From: CALVUP01 sp964422195 | GTDB lineage: Bacteria > Bacillota_I > Bacilli_A > RF39 > UBA660 | Direction of reading: 5' to 3' | Assembly (NCBI GenBank): GCA_964422195.1 | Contig: CAYRAF010000001.1 | Span: 1-64,000 of the forward strand | Length of the DNA stretch: 64,000 bases | Shown here: positions 53,256 to 61,240 of the stretch, in pieces | Layout of the letters: each line of letters starts with the position of its first letter | Position numbering within the stretch: position 1 is the stretch's first letter | Notes under the pieces: model-generated | The model's database searches: none | What the model saw: the letters and a program-made list of their open reading frames with translations, nothing else | Told to the model about the DNA's origin: nothing | Translations under genes and position numbers: made by a program

Positions 53256-53284
53256 AAAGAAAAAGCAACATTTTTAGCTGCTTC
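53256..53284 (-). terminator. Terminator after gpmI
   Basis: AAGCAGC pairs with GTTGCTT (one G-T pair) on the minus strand across six bases, then TTTTTC. Confidence 0.65.
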
Positions 53285-53291
53285 AATTTTA

Positions 53292-54809
53292 TTATATAAT
53301 TAAACTTTTACCAGTCATCTCCTCTGGTATTTCCATATTCATAAGAGTTAGCATTGTTGGTGCAATATCAGCAAGTTTACCATCTTTTAATTCTATTCCT
53401 TCTTTAGTAATGATACATGGTACTGGGTTTGTAGTATGCGTAGTTACAGGTCTTTTTTCTTTATCCCACATAATATCACAGTTTCCATGATCAGCAATAA
53501 TAATTAAAACACCACCAAGTTCATTAACCTTATTATATATTTTATCTAAACATTTATCCATATGTTCAACCGCTTCTTTAGCAGCTTCATAAACACCGGT
53601 ATGTCCAACCATATCACCATTCGCAAGATTCATAATAGTAACATCATAATTACCTACTTCCCTTAAGAATGCATCTGTAACTTCATATACACTCATTTCT
53701 GGTTTTAAATCATACGTAGCTACTTTAGGTGAAGGAATAAGTATCTTCTTCATATCATCATATTCTATTTCTTTTCCCCCATCAAAGAAGAATGTAACAT
53801 GTGGATATTTTTCTGTTTCTGCAACCCTAAGTTGACTTAATCCATTGTTATGTAAATAATCAACCATAATATTTTTCATATCCAAATCATCAAAGGCATG
53901 AGGACAAGTTACTGTTTCCGTAACTGGATACATTGTCATAACTTTCAGATTATTAAAATGTTTAACCTTTATTCCTTTTTCACTAGCATCTTTTTCATAG
54001 GCATCAGGATTACTAAATAAAGTAAACATTTCTCTTAATCTATCTTTTCTAAAATTAAAAGCTATTATTCCATCATTATCATTTAATGGATTAGAATCAA
54101 TTATACCAGGAATAACAAACTCATCAAACTTGCCGTTTTTATAATTGTCATCAACTAATTCTTTATATGTATTATATTTTGGGCCATCTCCATATACTAT
54201 TGCATCATATGAAAGTTTTAATCTATCAAAATTGTTATCCCTATCCATTCCATAATATCTTCCAGATATTGTATTTATCTTTCCAATTCCTATCTCATTC
54301 ATTTTATCATTTAATTTATCTAAATAAGTTAAAGCACTTTTTTCATAAGTATCTCTTCCATCAAGGCAAATATCAAAGTATACGTTATTAACCCCTTCTG
54401 CTTTACAAATATCTAAAAGAGCCAACGCATGATCTATATGTGAATGAACTCCACCATCAGATAATAAACCAAATAAATGTAAATTACTATTATTGCTTTT
54501 TACATGATTAAGTACATCTAATATTTCTTTGTTTTTATATAAATCTTTACTTTCTATTGCCCCTGTTATTGCCTCAAGTGGTTGAAGAGCAATTCTTCCT
54601 GATCCTAAATTCATATGCCCTACTTCACTTGTTCCCATTTGACCTTCTGGAAGTCCTACAGCTGGACCACTTGCTTGAAGTATGGAATGAGGATACTTAT
54701 CCATTAACATATCGAGTGTAGGAGTATCTGCATTTTTAAAAGCATTACCATCACTATCTTCTCTTACTCCACATCCATCTAATATACATAATACTAACGG
54801 TTTTTTCAT
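53292..54809 (-). CDS. gpmI: Phosphoglycerate mutase, cofactor-independent
   Basis: A 505-residue glycolytic enzyme interconverting 3- and 2-phosphoglycerate with two metal ions. ILDGCGV (metal Asp), GTSEVGHMNLG (Ser nucleophile), DGRDTYEKS, GRYYGMDRDNN, FNFRKDR, NLANGDMVGHTG and IADHGNCD are all intact. The contrast with the 3456-4913 paralogue is direct. Start after AAGGAGGG. Confidence 0.97.
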   Translation of the reverse strand: MKKPLVLCILDGCGVREDSDGNAFKNADTPTLDMLMDKYPHSILQASGPAVGLPEGQMGTSEVGHMNLGSGRIALQPLEAITGAIESKDLYKNKEILDVLNHVKSNNSNLHLFGLLSDGGVHSHIDHALALLDICKAEGVNNVYFDICLDGRDTYEKSALTYLDKLNDKMNEIGIGKINTISGRYYGMDRDNNFDRLKLSYDAIVYGDGPKYNTYKELVDDNYKNGKFDEFVIPGIIDSNPLNDNDGIIAFNFRKDRLREMFTLFSNPDAYEKDASEKGIKVKHFNNLKVMTMYPVTETVTCPHAFDDLDMKNIMVDYLHNNGLSQLRVAETEKYPHVTFFFDGGKEIEYDDMKKILIPSPKVATYDLKPEMSVYEVTDAFLREVGNYDVTIMNLANGDMVGHTGVYEAAKEAVEHMDKCLDKIYNKVNELGGVLIIIADHGNCDIMWDKEKRPVTTHTTNPVPCIITKEGIELKDGKLADIAPTMLTLMNMEIPEEMTGKSLII

Positions 54810-54821
54810 AAATATCCCTCC

Positions 54822-56090
54822 TTAATTTCCTAAACAAAATGTTGCATATACTGGTACATATTTAATATTCTTTTTCTTACTAAAATTATCTTCAGTAATT
54901 CTTATTGCTTCTAGTACTGTATACTTTCTCATAAATATTCCTAAAGACTTAGATTTAGATAAATCTTTATTAACAAGTTCTATAGGCACAATTCCTCCAA
55001 CTTTATTTTGAATTACAAAGCTAAGGCCACTTTTTCCCTCAGATTGATAATAGAATACATTCATATTTTGACGAGATAAAGAAATAGCTACACTGTTTTC
55101 ATAAAGCAAGTTTTTTAACTTTTGATCAGTTAAAAATCTCATTCTAGAAACATTTAAACTATTAAATAAAATTCCGGTATCGTTAAAATACAATTTAAAA
55201 CTATCTTTATCCTTACAACTTGTAAGTGGAGACTTTGCTTCACTAATTCTATGTATTTTATATAAAAAGTTATTTACACTTAAAAAGTTAATGCTTGATT
55301 CATACTCTTTTGCTCTACTTCCAGTACCCATAAGTCCATACTGAAATTTTCTATTTTCTTTTTGTAATTGATAAACTGCACTATTCATAACTTCTACACT
55401 TCTAGGTGTATCTATTAAGTTTTTCATACGATAAAAGTCTTTATAATAAGTATCCCTAATCTTACTTTGAATAGTTTTTATTGTTAATACATCTGCGCCA
55501 TTTATACTAGCTTCTACTACTTCAGGAAGACCACCTGTCATAACAAACTCATTAAATAAGTCTAAAGCTACACTATGAAAAGGCATTGGCTTATTATTCT
55601 TAAAAGACTCTTTTATAAAATCTATTAATTGTTTTTGATCTCTAGCAATCAAATATTCCTCAAAATCCATCGGAAACATTTGTTTAAACTGTAATTCCTC
55701 GCCCTTAAATCTAACAAGATTTGCTTTTAATGATGTAATCATAATAATATGATATTCAGATGTAGGCATACCAAACTTCTTAATACCTTTTACAATATCA
55801 CTATTATTAACATTATCTATTACAATCAAAGTATCTTCTTTCTTTATTTCCTCACCAGAAAGTAATGATAAATTAAATATTATTTTTTCTGGAGTATTCT
55901 CTGTTTTAAATATTTTAATTAAATCATTGTAATTTTCACTATTAAAATAAGCAATATTCTTATAATTAGTTCTTCCAAATTCTAATACACTATATGTTTT
56001 GCCTATCTGTTTTGTACCATATATAAGTAAAGGTTTTCTAGAATCATCCTTTCTCCACCTTTGCAAAAAAACATTAATTTTTCGTTCCAT
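54822..56090 (-). CDS. AAA-type ATPase with DUF4143 domain
   Basis: A 422-residue protein of the AAA_14/DUF4143 family common in gut bacteria. Walker A is IYGTKQIGKTYS; Walker B reads TLIVIDNV with Asn after Asp; the DUF4143 part holds LYFNDTGILF and LYENSVAISLSRQ. The role of the family is unknown. Lies 12 bases before gpmI in the same direction, with AAGGAGG. Confidence 0.8.
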   Translation of the reverse strand: MERKINVFLQRWRKDDSRKPLLIYGTKQIGKTYSVLEFGRTNYKNIAYFNSENYNDLIKIFKTENTPEKIIFNLSLLSGEEIKKEDTLIVIDNVNNSDIVKGIKKFGMPTSEYHIIMITSLKANLVRFKGEELQFKQMFPMDFEEYLIARDQKQLIDFIKESFKNNKPMPFHSVALDLFNEFVMTGGLPEVVEASINGADVLTIKTIQSKIRDTYYKDFYRMKNLIDTPRSVEVMNSAVYQLQKENRKFQYGLMGTGSRAKEYESSINFLSVNNFLYKIHRISEAKSPLTSCKDKDSFKLYFNDTGILFNSLNVSRMRFLTDQKLKNLLYENSVAISLSRQNMNVFYYQSEGKSGLSFVIQNKVGGIVPIELVNKDLSKSKSLGIFMRKYTVLEAIRITEDNFSKKKNIKYVPVYATFCLGN

Positions 56091-56158
56091 AATATGTATC
56101 CTCCTTACTATAATCCTAATTTAAGTATACATTTTTACTAACACAAAGTCAATCATTC

Positions 56159-56187
56159 GTAAAAAAAAGACTATATCTTAGTCTTAT
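56159..56187 (-). terminator. Terminator after spo0A
   Basis: AAGACTA pairs with TAGTCTT on the minus strand, then eight T. Confidence 0.8.
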
Positions 56188-56944
56188 GAAATTCTAATCT
56201 TAAGTTATCTGCGACTGTGACAATGAATTCACTATTAGTTGGTTTTGCTTTATCTATATCAACACTGTAACCAAAAATATCTTCCATCAAATCCCAGTTA
56301 CCCCTATTCCAACTAACTTCAATCGCATGCCTAATTGCTCTTTCTACTCTAGATACTGTTGTATCAAATTTATCAGCAATTCTAGGATATAAATCTTTAG
56401 TAATTCTTCCTGTTAATTCTGGATTGTCATATATCATAGATATACCTTCTCTAATATATTGATACCCCTTAATATGTGAAGGTACTCCAAGTTCATGTAA
56501 TATCTTTGTAATAGATATTTCCAAATTATTATGATAAACATCTATTGAGCTTTTACTATAATTATTGTTTCCCATACATTCTATTATACGTTTTTCTAAA
56601 TCTGCAAGTTCAAAAGGTTTTAATATAAAGTAATCAATACCAAACTCTGATACCCTTCTTATCATAGCTTGAGTATTATAAGATGTAAGAATAATTACCT
56701 TTTTGCTTATTCCCTCTTTTACCATACTTTCTAATACTTCTACTCCATCTTTTTTAGGCATAATCAAATCTAGTAAAATTAAATCATAATCATTTTGTTG
56801 CTCTCTAATTATCTTTAATCCTTCCTCACCGTTTTCTGCCTGTAATACTACTTTTATATTAGCGTGATCATTAAAATACTCCTTGATCATTTCTATTAGT
56901 TCTATATTATCATCAATCATTAGAACCCTTATGTTTTCTTTCAT
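56171..56944 (-). CDS. spo0A: Sporulation response regulator Spo0A
   Basis: A 257-residue response regulator. The receiver has [17 protein letters not shown] (phospho-Asp), ILTSYN and LKPFEL (Lys). The effector domain has [20 protein letters not shown], the Spo0A DNA-recognition helix, and [17 protein letters not shown]. This family occurs only in endospore-forming Bacillota and their relatives. No spoIVB or other sporulation gene is adjacent. Start at 56944 after AAAGGAGAT; a longer ATG is not supported. Its targets (Spo0A boxes) are not obvious in this window. Confidence 0.93.
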   Translation of the reverse strand: MKENIRVLMIDDNIELIEMIKEYFNDHANIKVVLQAENGEEGLKIIREQQNDYDLILLDLIMPKKDGVEVLESMVKEGISKKVIILTSYNTQAMIRRVSEFGIDYFILKPFELADLEKRIIECMGNNNYSKSSIDVYHNNLEISITKILHELGVPSHIKGYQYIREGISMIYDNPELTGRITKDLYPRIADKFDTTVSRVERAIRHAIEVSWNRGNWDLMEDIFGYSVDIDKAKPTNSEFIVTVADNLRLEFHKTKI

Positions 56945-56999
56945 TATATCTCCTTTCTTACTACCACGCATATACATTATATAATAAATTTCTACATAA

Positions 57000-57024
57000 A
57001 AAAAGAGCTAATAATAGCTACTTT
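57000..57024 (-). terminator. Terminator after tpiA
   Basis: TAGCTA and TAGCT form a short stem on the minus strand, then CTTTTTTT. Confidence 0.55.
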
Positions 57025-57041
57025 TGTCGAAAAACATAATT

Positions 57042-57758
57042 TTACATTTTTGTTATTAATTCTTGTAGTTTATTTAAATCTAAGCTTATACTTCCAAGTA
57101 AATAACCATCTAATCCTTTTATTCTATTTATTCTTTCAATATTACTATTATTAACACTTCCACCATATAAAACTCTAATTTTAACTTTAAAGTTTTTATA
57201 TATTAAATCCTTTATATATAATATAATTTCTTCTATTTCATTAGAAGAAGGAGTTTTACCACTACCAACCGCCCATACAGGTTCATAAGCAATAATTATA
57301 TTAGATATATCCTTAGAATTTATCTTACTTAAAGATTCTTTTAGTTGTTGACTGATTACTTCTTTAGTTGTATTAGTACTTTTTTCAATCATAGTTTCTC
57401 CTACACATAGTATAGGCTTTATTTTATTTAAAAGTAATAATCTAATCTTTTTATTTATATCTTGATCATTTTCATTAAAATTCTTTTTTCGTTCACTATG
57501 ACCAACTAAAGAATATTTAACTCCTAAAGATTTAAGTTGTAAAGCTGAAACTTCACCAGTGTATGCGCCATCTTTATTAGAAGATGAATTTTGACTTCCT
57601 ACAATAAATCCATTATCTATAAAATTTGTTAAATATATATCGCTAGGGCAAACCACTAGTTTATTACCATTAATATCTATATTAGTTAGATCAACAATAT
57701 ACTTTTTAATATTCTTATATTCTAAATTCATTTTATGATTTAAAATAAGATACTTCAT
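57042..57758 (-). CDS. tpiA: Triosephosphate isomerase, divergent
   Basis: A 238-residue TIM barrel. Catalytic residues are in place: Lys in NHKMN (normally NWKMN), His in VGHSERKK, Glu in AYEPVWAVG; YGGSVN and LLGSISL form the phosphate grip. Overlaps the glycosyltransferase stop by four bases (ATGA). Shorter and more divergent than usual, but likely active. Confidence 0.92.
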   Translation of the reverse strand: MKYLILNHKMNLEYKNIKKYIVDLTNIDINGNKLVVCPSDIYLTNFIDNGFIVGSQNSSSNKDGAYTGEVSALQLKSLGVKYSLVGHSERKKNFNENDQDINKKIRLLLLNKIKPILCVGETMIEKSTNTTKEVISQQLKESLSKINSKDISNIIIAYEPVWAVGSGKTPSSNEIEEIILYIKDLIYKNFKVKIRVLYGGSVNNSNIERINRIKGLDGYLLGSISLDLNKLQELITKM

Positions 57759-58981
57759 TTTTTATCAACAACCTTCTTATATAGTTTAGATATCCAACCA
57801 AATCTTTCTTTTTTATTTTCTAAAGCATACTTATAAACATTTAATACAGCTTCAGCATAGTATTTTGAACTATACTTATCAGCGCTTCTCCTAGCCCCGT
57901 TTGCAAGTCTTTCTAATTCTTTTTTATTATTTGAAAGTTCTAGTACTATAGATGCACATTCATCTTCAGTTTTAAATATTTTACCATTCAAACCATCAAC
58001 AACAACATTTAAGAAACTTTCATCTTCAATACAAATTGGAGGAAGTGATGCAGCCATAGCCTCTATAACAGTTAATCCTTGAGTCTCTGTAGTTGACGCT
58101 GTTACAAAAAGATCAAATAAATTATAATAAATTGGTACTTCTTCCCAAGGAACTTTACCAGTAAATATAGTAATATTATCTATTTTTAGTTTTTTAGATA
58201 ATTTCTTTAAACTATCAACATCAGGACCATCACCTACAATAACCAATTTTATATTATTATTCTTTTTATAGACTTTACTAACAACATTAAGTATTGTATC
58301 TATACTTTTTTCTTCAGCTATTCGACCAACATAACCAATTATAAAATCACGTTTTTTTAAATCCAAAGACTTTCTTAAATCATCAATATCTTTTTGTTTA
58401 ACATTTTCTTTATAAAATCTATCTATTTCTATACCAGTTGGTATTATATGAACATTACGATCAACTTTATATTTGTTTTTAAATAAGTCATATGTTTTTT
58501 TAGTAGGCACTATCAACTCAGTTACAGTTTTATCACAATAAAATAAGCTTAAATACTTAACAATTTCTTTACTAGAGTTATTAAAATATCCATGAGTTAT
58601 ATAGTGTACATAATCTTCATACATTGTATGATAAGTATGTACCAGCGGAATATTTAACTGATTAGCGCATATTCTAGCAAAGTTACCAACACCAAATTCA
58701 GTATGTGAATGAATTACATCTAAATTCCATTTTTTAACTTGTCTAAAAGCTCTTATAGACATAGCTCCACTAATTCTATAATCGTACAGCTTTACAGGAA
58801 TTCCTGGTAATCTAACAACGTGTTCATCTTCTTCATATTTATATTTCATAGCTTCTGGATTAACAGTTACTACATAAACGGTATGACCAAGTTTTTCTAA
58901 TGCTCTTTTTAACATACAAACACTAGTAGATACACCATTAATAAAAGGTGGATATGTATCAGCAAATAAACCTATTCTCAT
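57755..58981 (-). CDS. GT4-family glycosyltransferase, diacylglycerol glucosyltransferase type
   Basis: A 408-residue GT-B enzyme. GLFADTYPPFINGVSTSV is the acceptor-side start, HSHTEFGVGNFAR and YHTMYEDYVHYI the donor region, GYVGRIAEEKSID and TASTTETQGLTVIEAM (EX7E motif) the nucleotide-sugar site. Matches enzymes making glucosyldiacylglycerol in Bacillota and mollicutes. It ends in TGA inside ATGA with tpiA, and a TAA follows five codons later in frame. Overlaps the flippase gene too. Confidence 0.85.
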   Translation of the reverse strand: MRIGLFADTYPPFINGVSTSVCMLKRALEKLGHTVYVVTVNPEAMKYKYEEDEHVVRLPGIPVKLYDYRISGAMSIRAFRQVKKWNLDVIHSHTEFGVGNFARICANQLNIPLVHTYHTMYEDYVHYITHGYFNNSSKEIVKYLSLFYCDKTVTELIVPTKKTYDLFKNKYKVDRNVHIIPTGIEIDRFYKENVKQKDIDDLRKSLDLKKRDFIIGYVGRIAEEKSIDTILNVVSKVYKKNNNIKLVIVGDGPDVDSLKKLSKKLKIDNITIFTGKVPWEEVPIYYNLFDLFVTASTTETQGLTVIEAMAASLPPICIEDESFLNVVVDGLNGKIFKTEDECASIVLELSNNKKELERLANGARRSADKYSSKYYAEAVLNVYKYALENKKERFGWISKLYKKVVDKK

Positions 58982-59985
58982 TTTTGCTCATCTCCTTTAT
59001 ATAGATTAAATATTATACCTCCAATAATAATAGGAATATAATATGATATAGTTCTAAATATAATTAATATAGCAGGCAGTGTCGCCCCATTTATAAAATT
59101 ACCAAAAAATGACATAAATGAATACTCAAATCCACCGGTAGCACCTGGTAAAGGTATAAATGAAGCAACTAAATATACATATGCAGAGGCTGTTATAACT
59201 TCAATCGCATTTATATTACTTATACCAAAACCATACGCCACAAATAATGGGGTTATATAAAAGAAACATAAACCAATAAAATTAATTATAACGCCCTTAA
59301 TTAATATCTTTTTATTAGATAATAAGTATTTAGCATTACTATGGAATTCTTTTAACTTTTTATCAACTTTTGTTAATGTTTTCTCTTTATTCTTAATAAT
59401 TCGTAATTTAATTAATATCTTAGTAATACCTCTAACAAAGAAATCTGTTATTCTTTTATCCAAACTGATAATTATTAAAGCAATTACAACTAAAGTATTA
59501 AATAAAAATCCTAATCCTACCAATAGTCTTAATATATCTATTCTAGTAAAAAAATGGCAAAAATAATTGATGCTAACAGCAATGACACCTAATATAACCA
59601 AAGCTATTTGGTAGAATATAAATTCCTGAATTACTATATTTGTAGATTTAGATACCGATATATTATTCTTTCTTAACATATATACTTGCATAGGTTGTCC
59701 ACCTGTTTGAAATGGTGTTATTCCATTAAAGAATTGTACTATTAAATTTTGCAAAAAAGCTTTCTTATAAGTAAATGACTTATTATTGTTAATTGCAACA
59801 ATCCTCAACGATTCAGCTTTACACATTAAATATATTAAAAAAGATAACATAGATAATACTATAAATATTACTCTCATATTTAATAATTCATGTACGATAT
59901 CATTAAAATCATCTTTTAATATTATATACATTGCAATAACAGTAATAATTAATATTATAAATGTATTTTTTTTAAAGTTTTTCAT
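58978..59985 (-). CDS. UPF0104/LPG-synthase-like membrane protein (flippase-like domain)
   Basis: A 335-residue protein with about eight membrane helices and the family motifs NGITPFQTGGQPMQVYML and IPLPGATGGFEYSF. Members include the transmembrane half of MprF and lipid or glycolipid flippases. With the glycosyltransferase it suggests export or modification of glycolipids. Ends with TGA in an ATGA overlap, with TAG two codons later. Confidence 0.83.
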   Translation of the reverse strand: MKNFKKNTFIILIITVIAMYIILKDDFNDIVHELLNMRVIFIVLSMLSFLIYLMCKAESLRIVAINNNKSFTYKKAFLQNLIVQFFNGITPFQTGGQPMQVYMLRKNNISVSKSTNIVIQEFIFYQIALVILGVIAVSINYFCHFFTRIDILRLLVGLGFLFNTLVVIALIIISLDKRITDFFVRGITKILIKLRIIKNKEKTLTKVDKKLKEFHSNAKYLLSNKKILIKGVIINFIGLCFFYITPLFVAYGFGISNINAIEVITASAYVYLVASFIPLPGATGGFEYSFMSFFGNFINGATLPAILIIFRTISYYIPIIIGGIIFNLYKGDEQK

Positions 59986-59992
59986 CTCATCA

Positions 59993-61174
59993 CTACTTTT
60001 TCTTTATATTTTTTAATCCTGGAAGTTCTTTTCCTTCCAAATATGTAAGTGTAGCACCACCACCAGTAGAAGCATGTGTTACCTTATCCTTATATCCAAG
60101 TTCTAAAGCAGCCGCTACTATATCTCCTCCACCTAAAATACTAATTGCTTTGGTATTAACAACCTTATCTAAAATAGCTTTAGTTCCTTTAGAAAAATTT
60201 TCTTTTTCATAGACCCCAAGAGGTCCATTCCATAAAATGGTTTTAGCCTCTTCTATATAACTACTAAATAGATCTATAGTTTTATCACCAATATCTACTC
60301 CTTCTAAAGAAGAATCAATATTTGTAACATTAGAAATCTTAACTATTTTATTACTTTCTATATCATCTGTTAATACTGTATCAACTGGTAGAACTATTTT
60401 GTCTTTGTATTTAGATAACATTTCCTTACAGAACTCTATATTATCACTATCTAACAATGATTTACCAATATCATAACCTAAAGCTTTTAAAAAGGTATAA
60501 CTCATTCCTCCACCTATTAATATTTTATTAGCTTTATTAACTAAGTTAGTAATAACGCCTATTTTATCACTAACCTTTGATCCTCCTAATATAACTATAA
60601 ATGGTTCTTCAGGATTATTTAATTTAGAAAGTTCTTTTAACTCCTTTTCAACAAGAAATCCAATACCACTTTCTAAATAAGTAGAAATACCAACATTAGA
60701 AGCATGTTCTCTATGAATAGTACCAAATGCATCATTTATAAATACATCACCTAAGGATGCCCAATATTTACCAAGTTCTATATCATTAGAACTCTCTTTC
60801 TTACCATCTAAATCCTCATATCTAGTATTTTCCATTAATAATACATCACCATTATTTAAACTATTAATTGCATCTTCCAATTCTTTGCCTCTAGTTTTAT
60901 CAATAAAAATGACTTCTTTATTTAATAATTCACTTAATCTAATAGATACTATTTTTAAACTATTATTAGCTAAATCTTCTTTTTCTTTAATTCTTCCAAG
61001 ATGTGACATCAAAATAATTTTAGCACCTTCACCTATTGCATACTTAATAGTCTCTAAACTTCCTACTATCCTATTATCATCTATAATTTTACTATTCTTT
61101 ATAGGAACATTATAATCACATCTAATAATAACTTTCTTATTCTTAATATTTATATCTCTTATCGTCTTATACAT
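59993..61174 (-). CDS. pgk: Phosphoglycerate kinase
   Basis: A 393-residue kinase moving phosphate between 1,3-bisphosphoglycerate and ADP. RCDYNVPIKN, HLGRIKE, LMENTRYEDLDG, NDAFGTIHREHAS, GGSKVSDKIGV, WNGPLGVYEKENF and GGGDIVAA are standard. The start at 61174 has GGTGAAG; the ATG at 61186 is a near alternative. Starts an operon continuing with the flippase, glycosyltransferase and tpiA. Confidence 0.96.
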   Translation of the reverse strand: MYKTIRDINIKNKKVIIRCDYNVPIKNSKIIDDNRIVGSLETIKYAIGEGAKIILMSHLGRIKEKEDLANNSLKIVSIRLSELLNKEVIFIDKTRGKELEDAINSLNNGDVLLMENTRYEDLDGKKESSNDIELGKYWASLGDVFINDAFGTIHREHASNVGISTYLESGIGFLVEKELKELSKLNNPEEPFIVILGGSKVSDKIGVITNLVNKANKILIGGGMSYTFLKALGYDIGKSLLDSDNIEFCKEMLSKYKDKIVLPVDTVLTDDIESNKIVKISNVTNIDSSLEGVDIGDKTIDLFSSYIEEAKTILWNGPLGVYEKENFSKGTKAILDKVVNTKAISILGGGDIVAAALELGYKDKVTHASTGGGATLTYLEGKELPGLKNIKKK

Positions 61175-61206
61175 TTTCTTCACCATAATTATTATATCAT
61201 TTTAAT

Positions 61207-61240
61207 AAACAAAAAAAAAGATATGAATACTCATATCTAT
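61207..61240 (-). terminator. Terminator after the alpha-2-macroglobulin gene
   Basis: AGATATGA pairs with TCATATCT on the minus strand across four bases, then nine T. Confidence 0.85.

Noticed and set aside
54167..54391. Plus-strand open frame inside gpmI
   Set aside because: It is antisense to a conserved enzyme, has no ribosome site, and its Leu/Phe/His-rich content mirrors the opposite strand.
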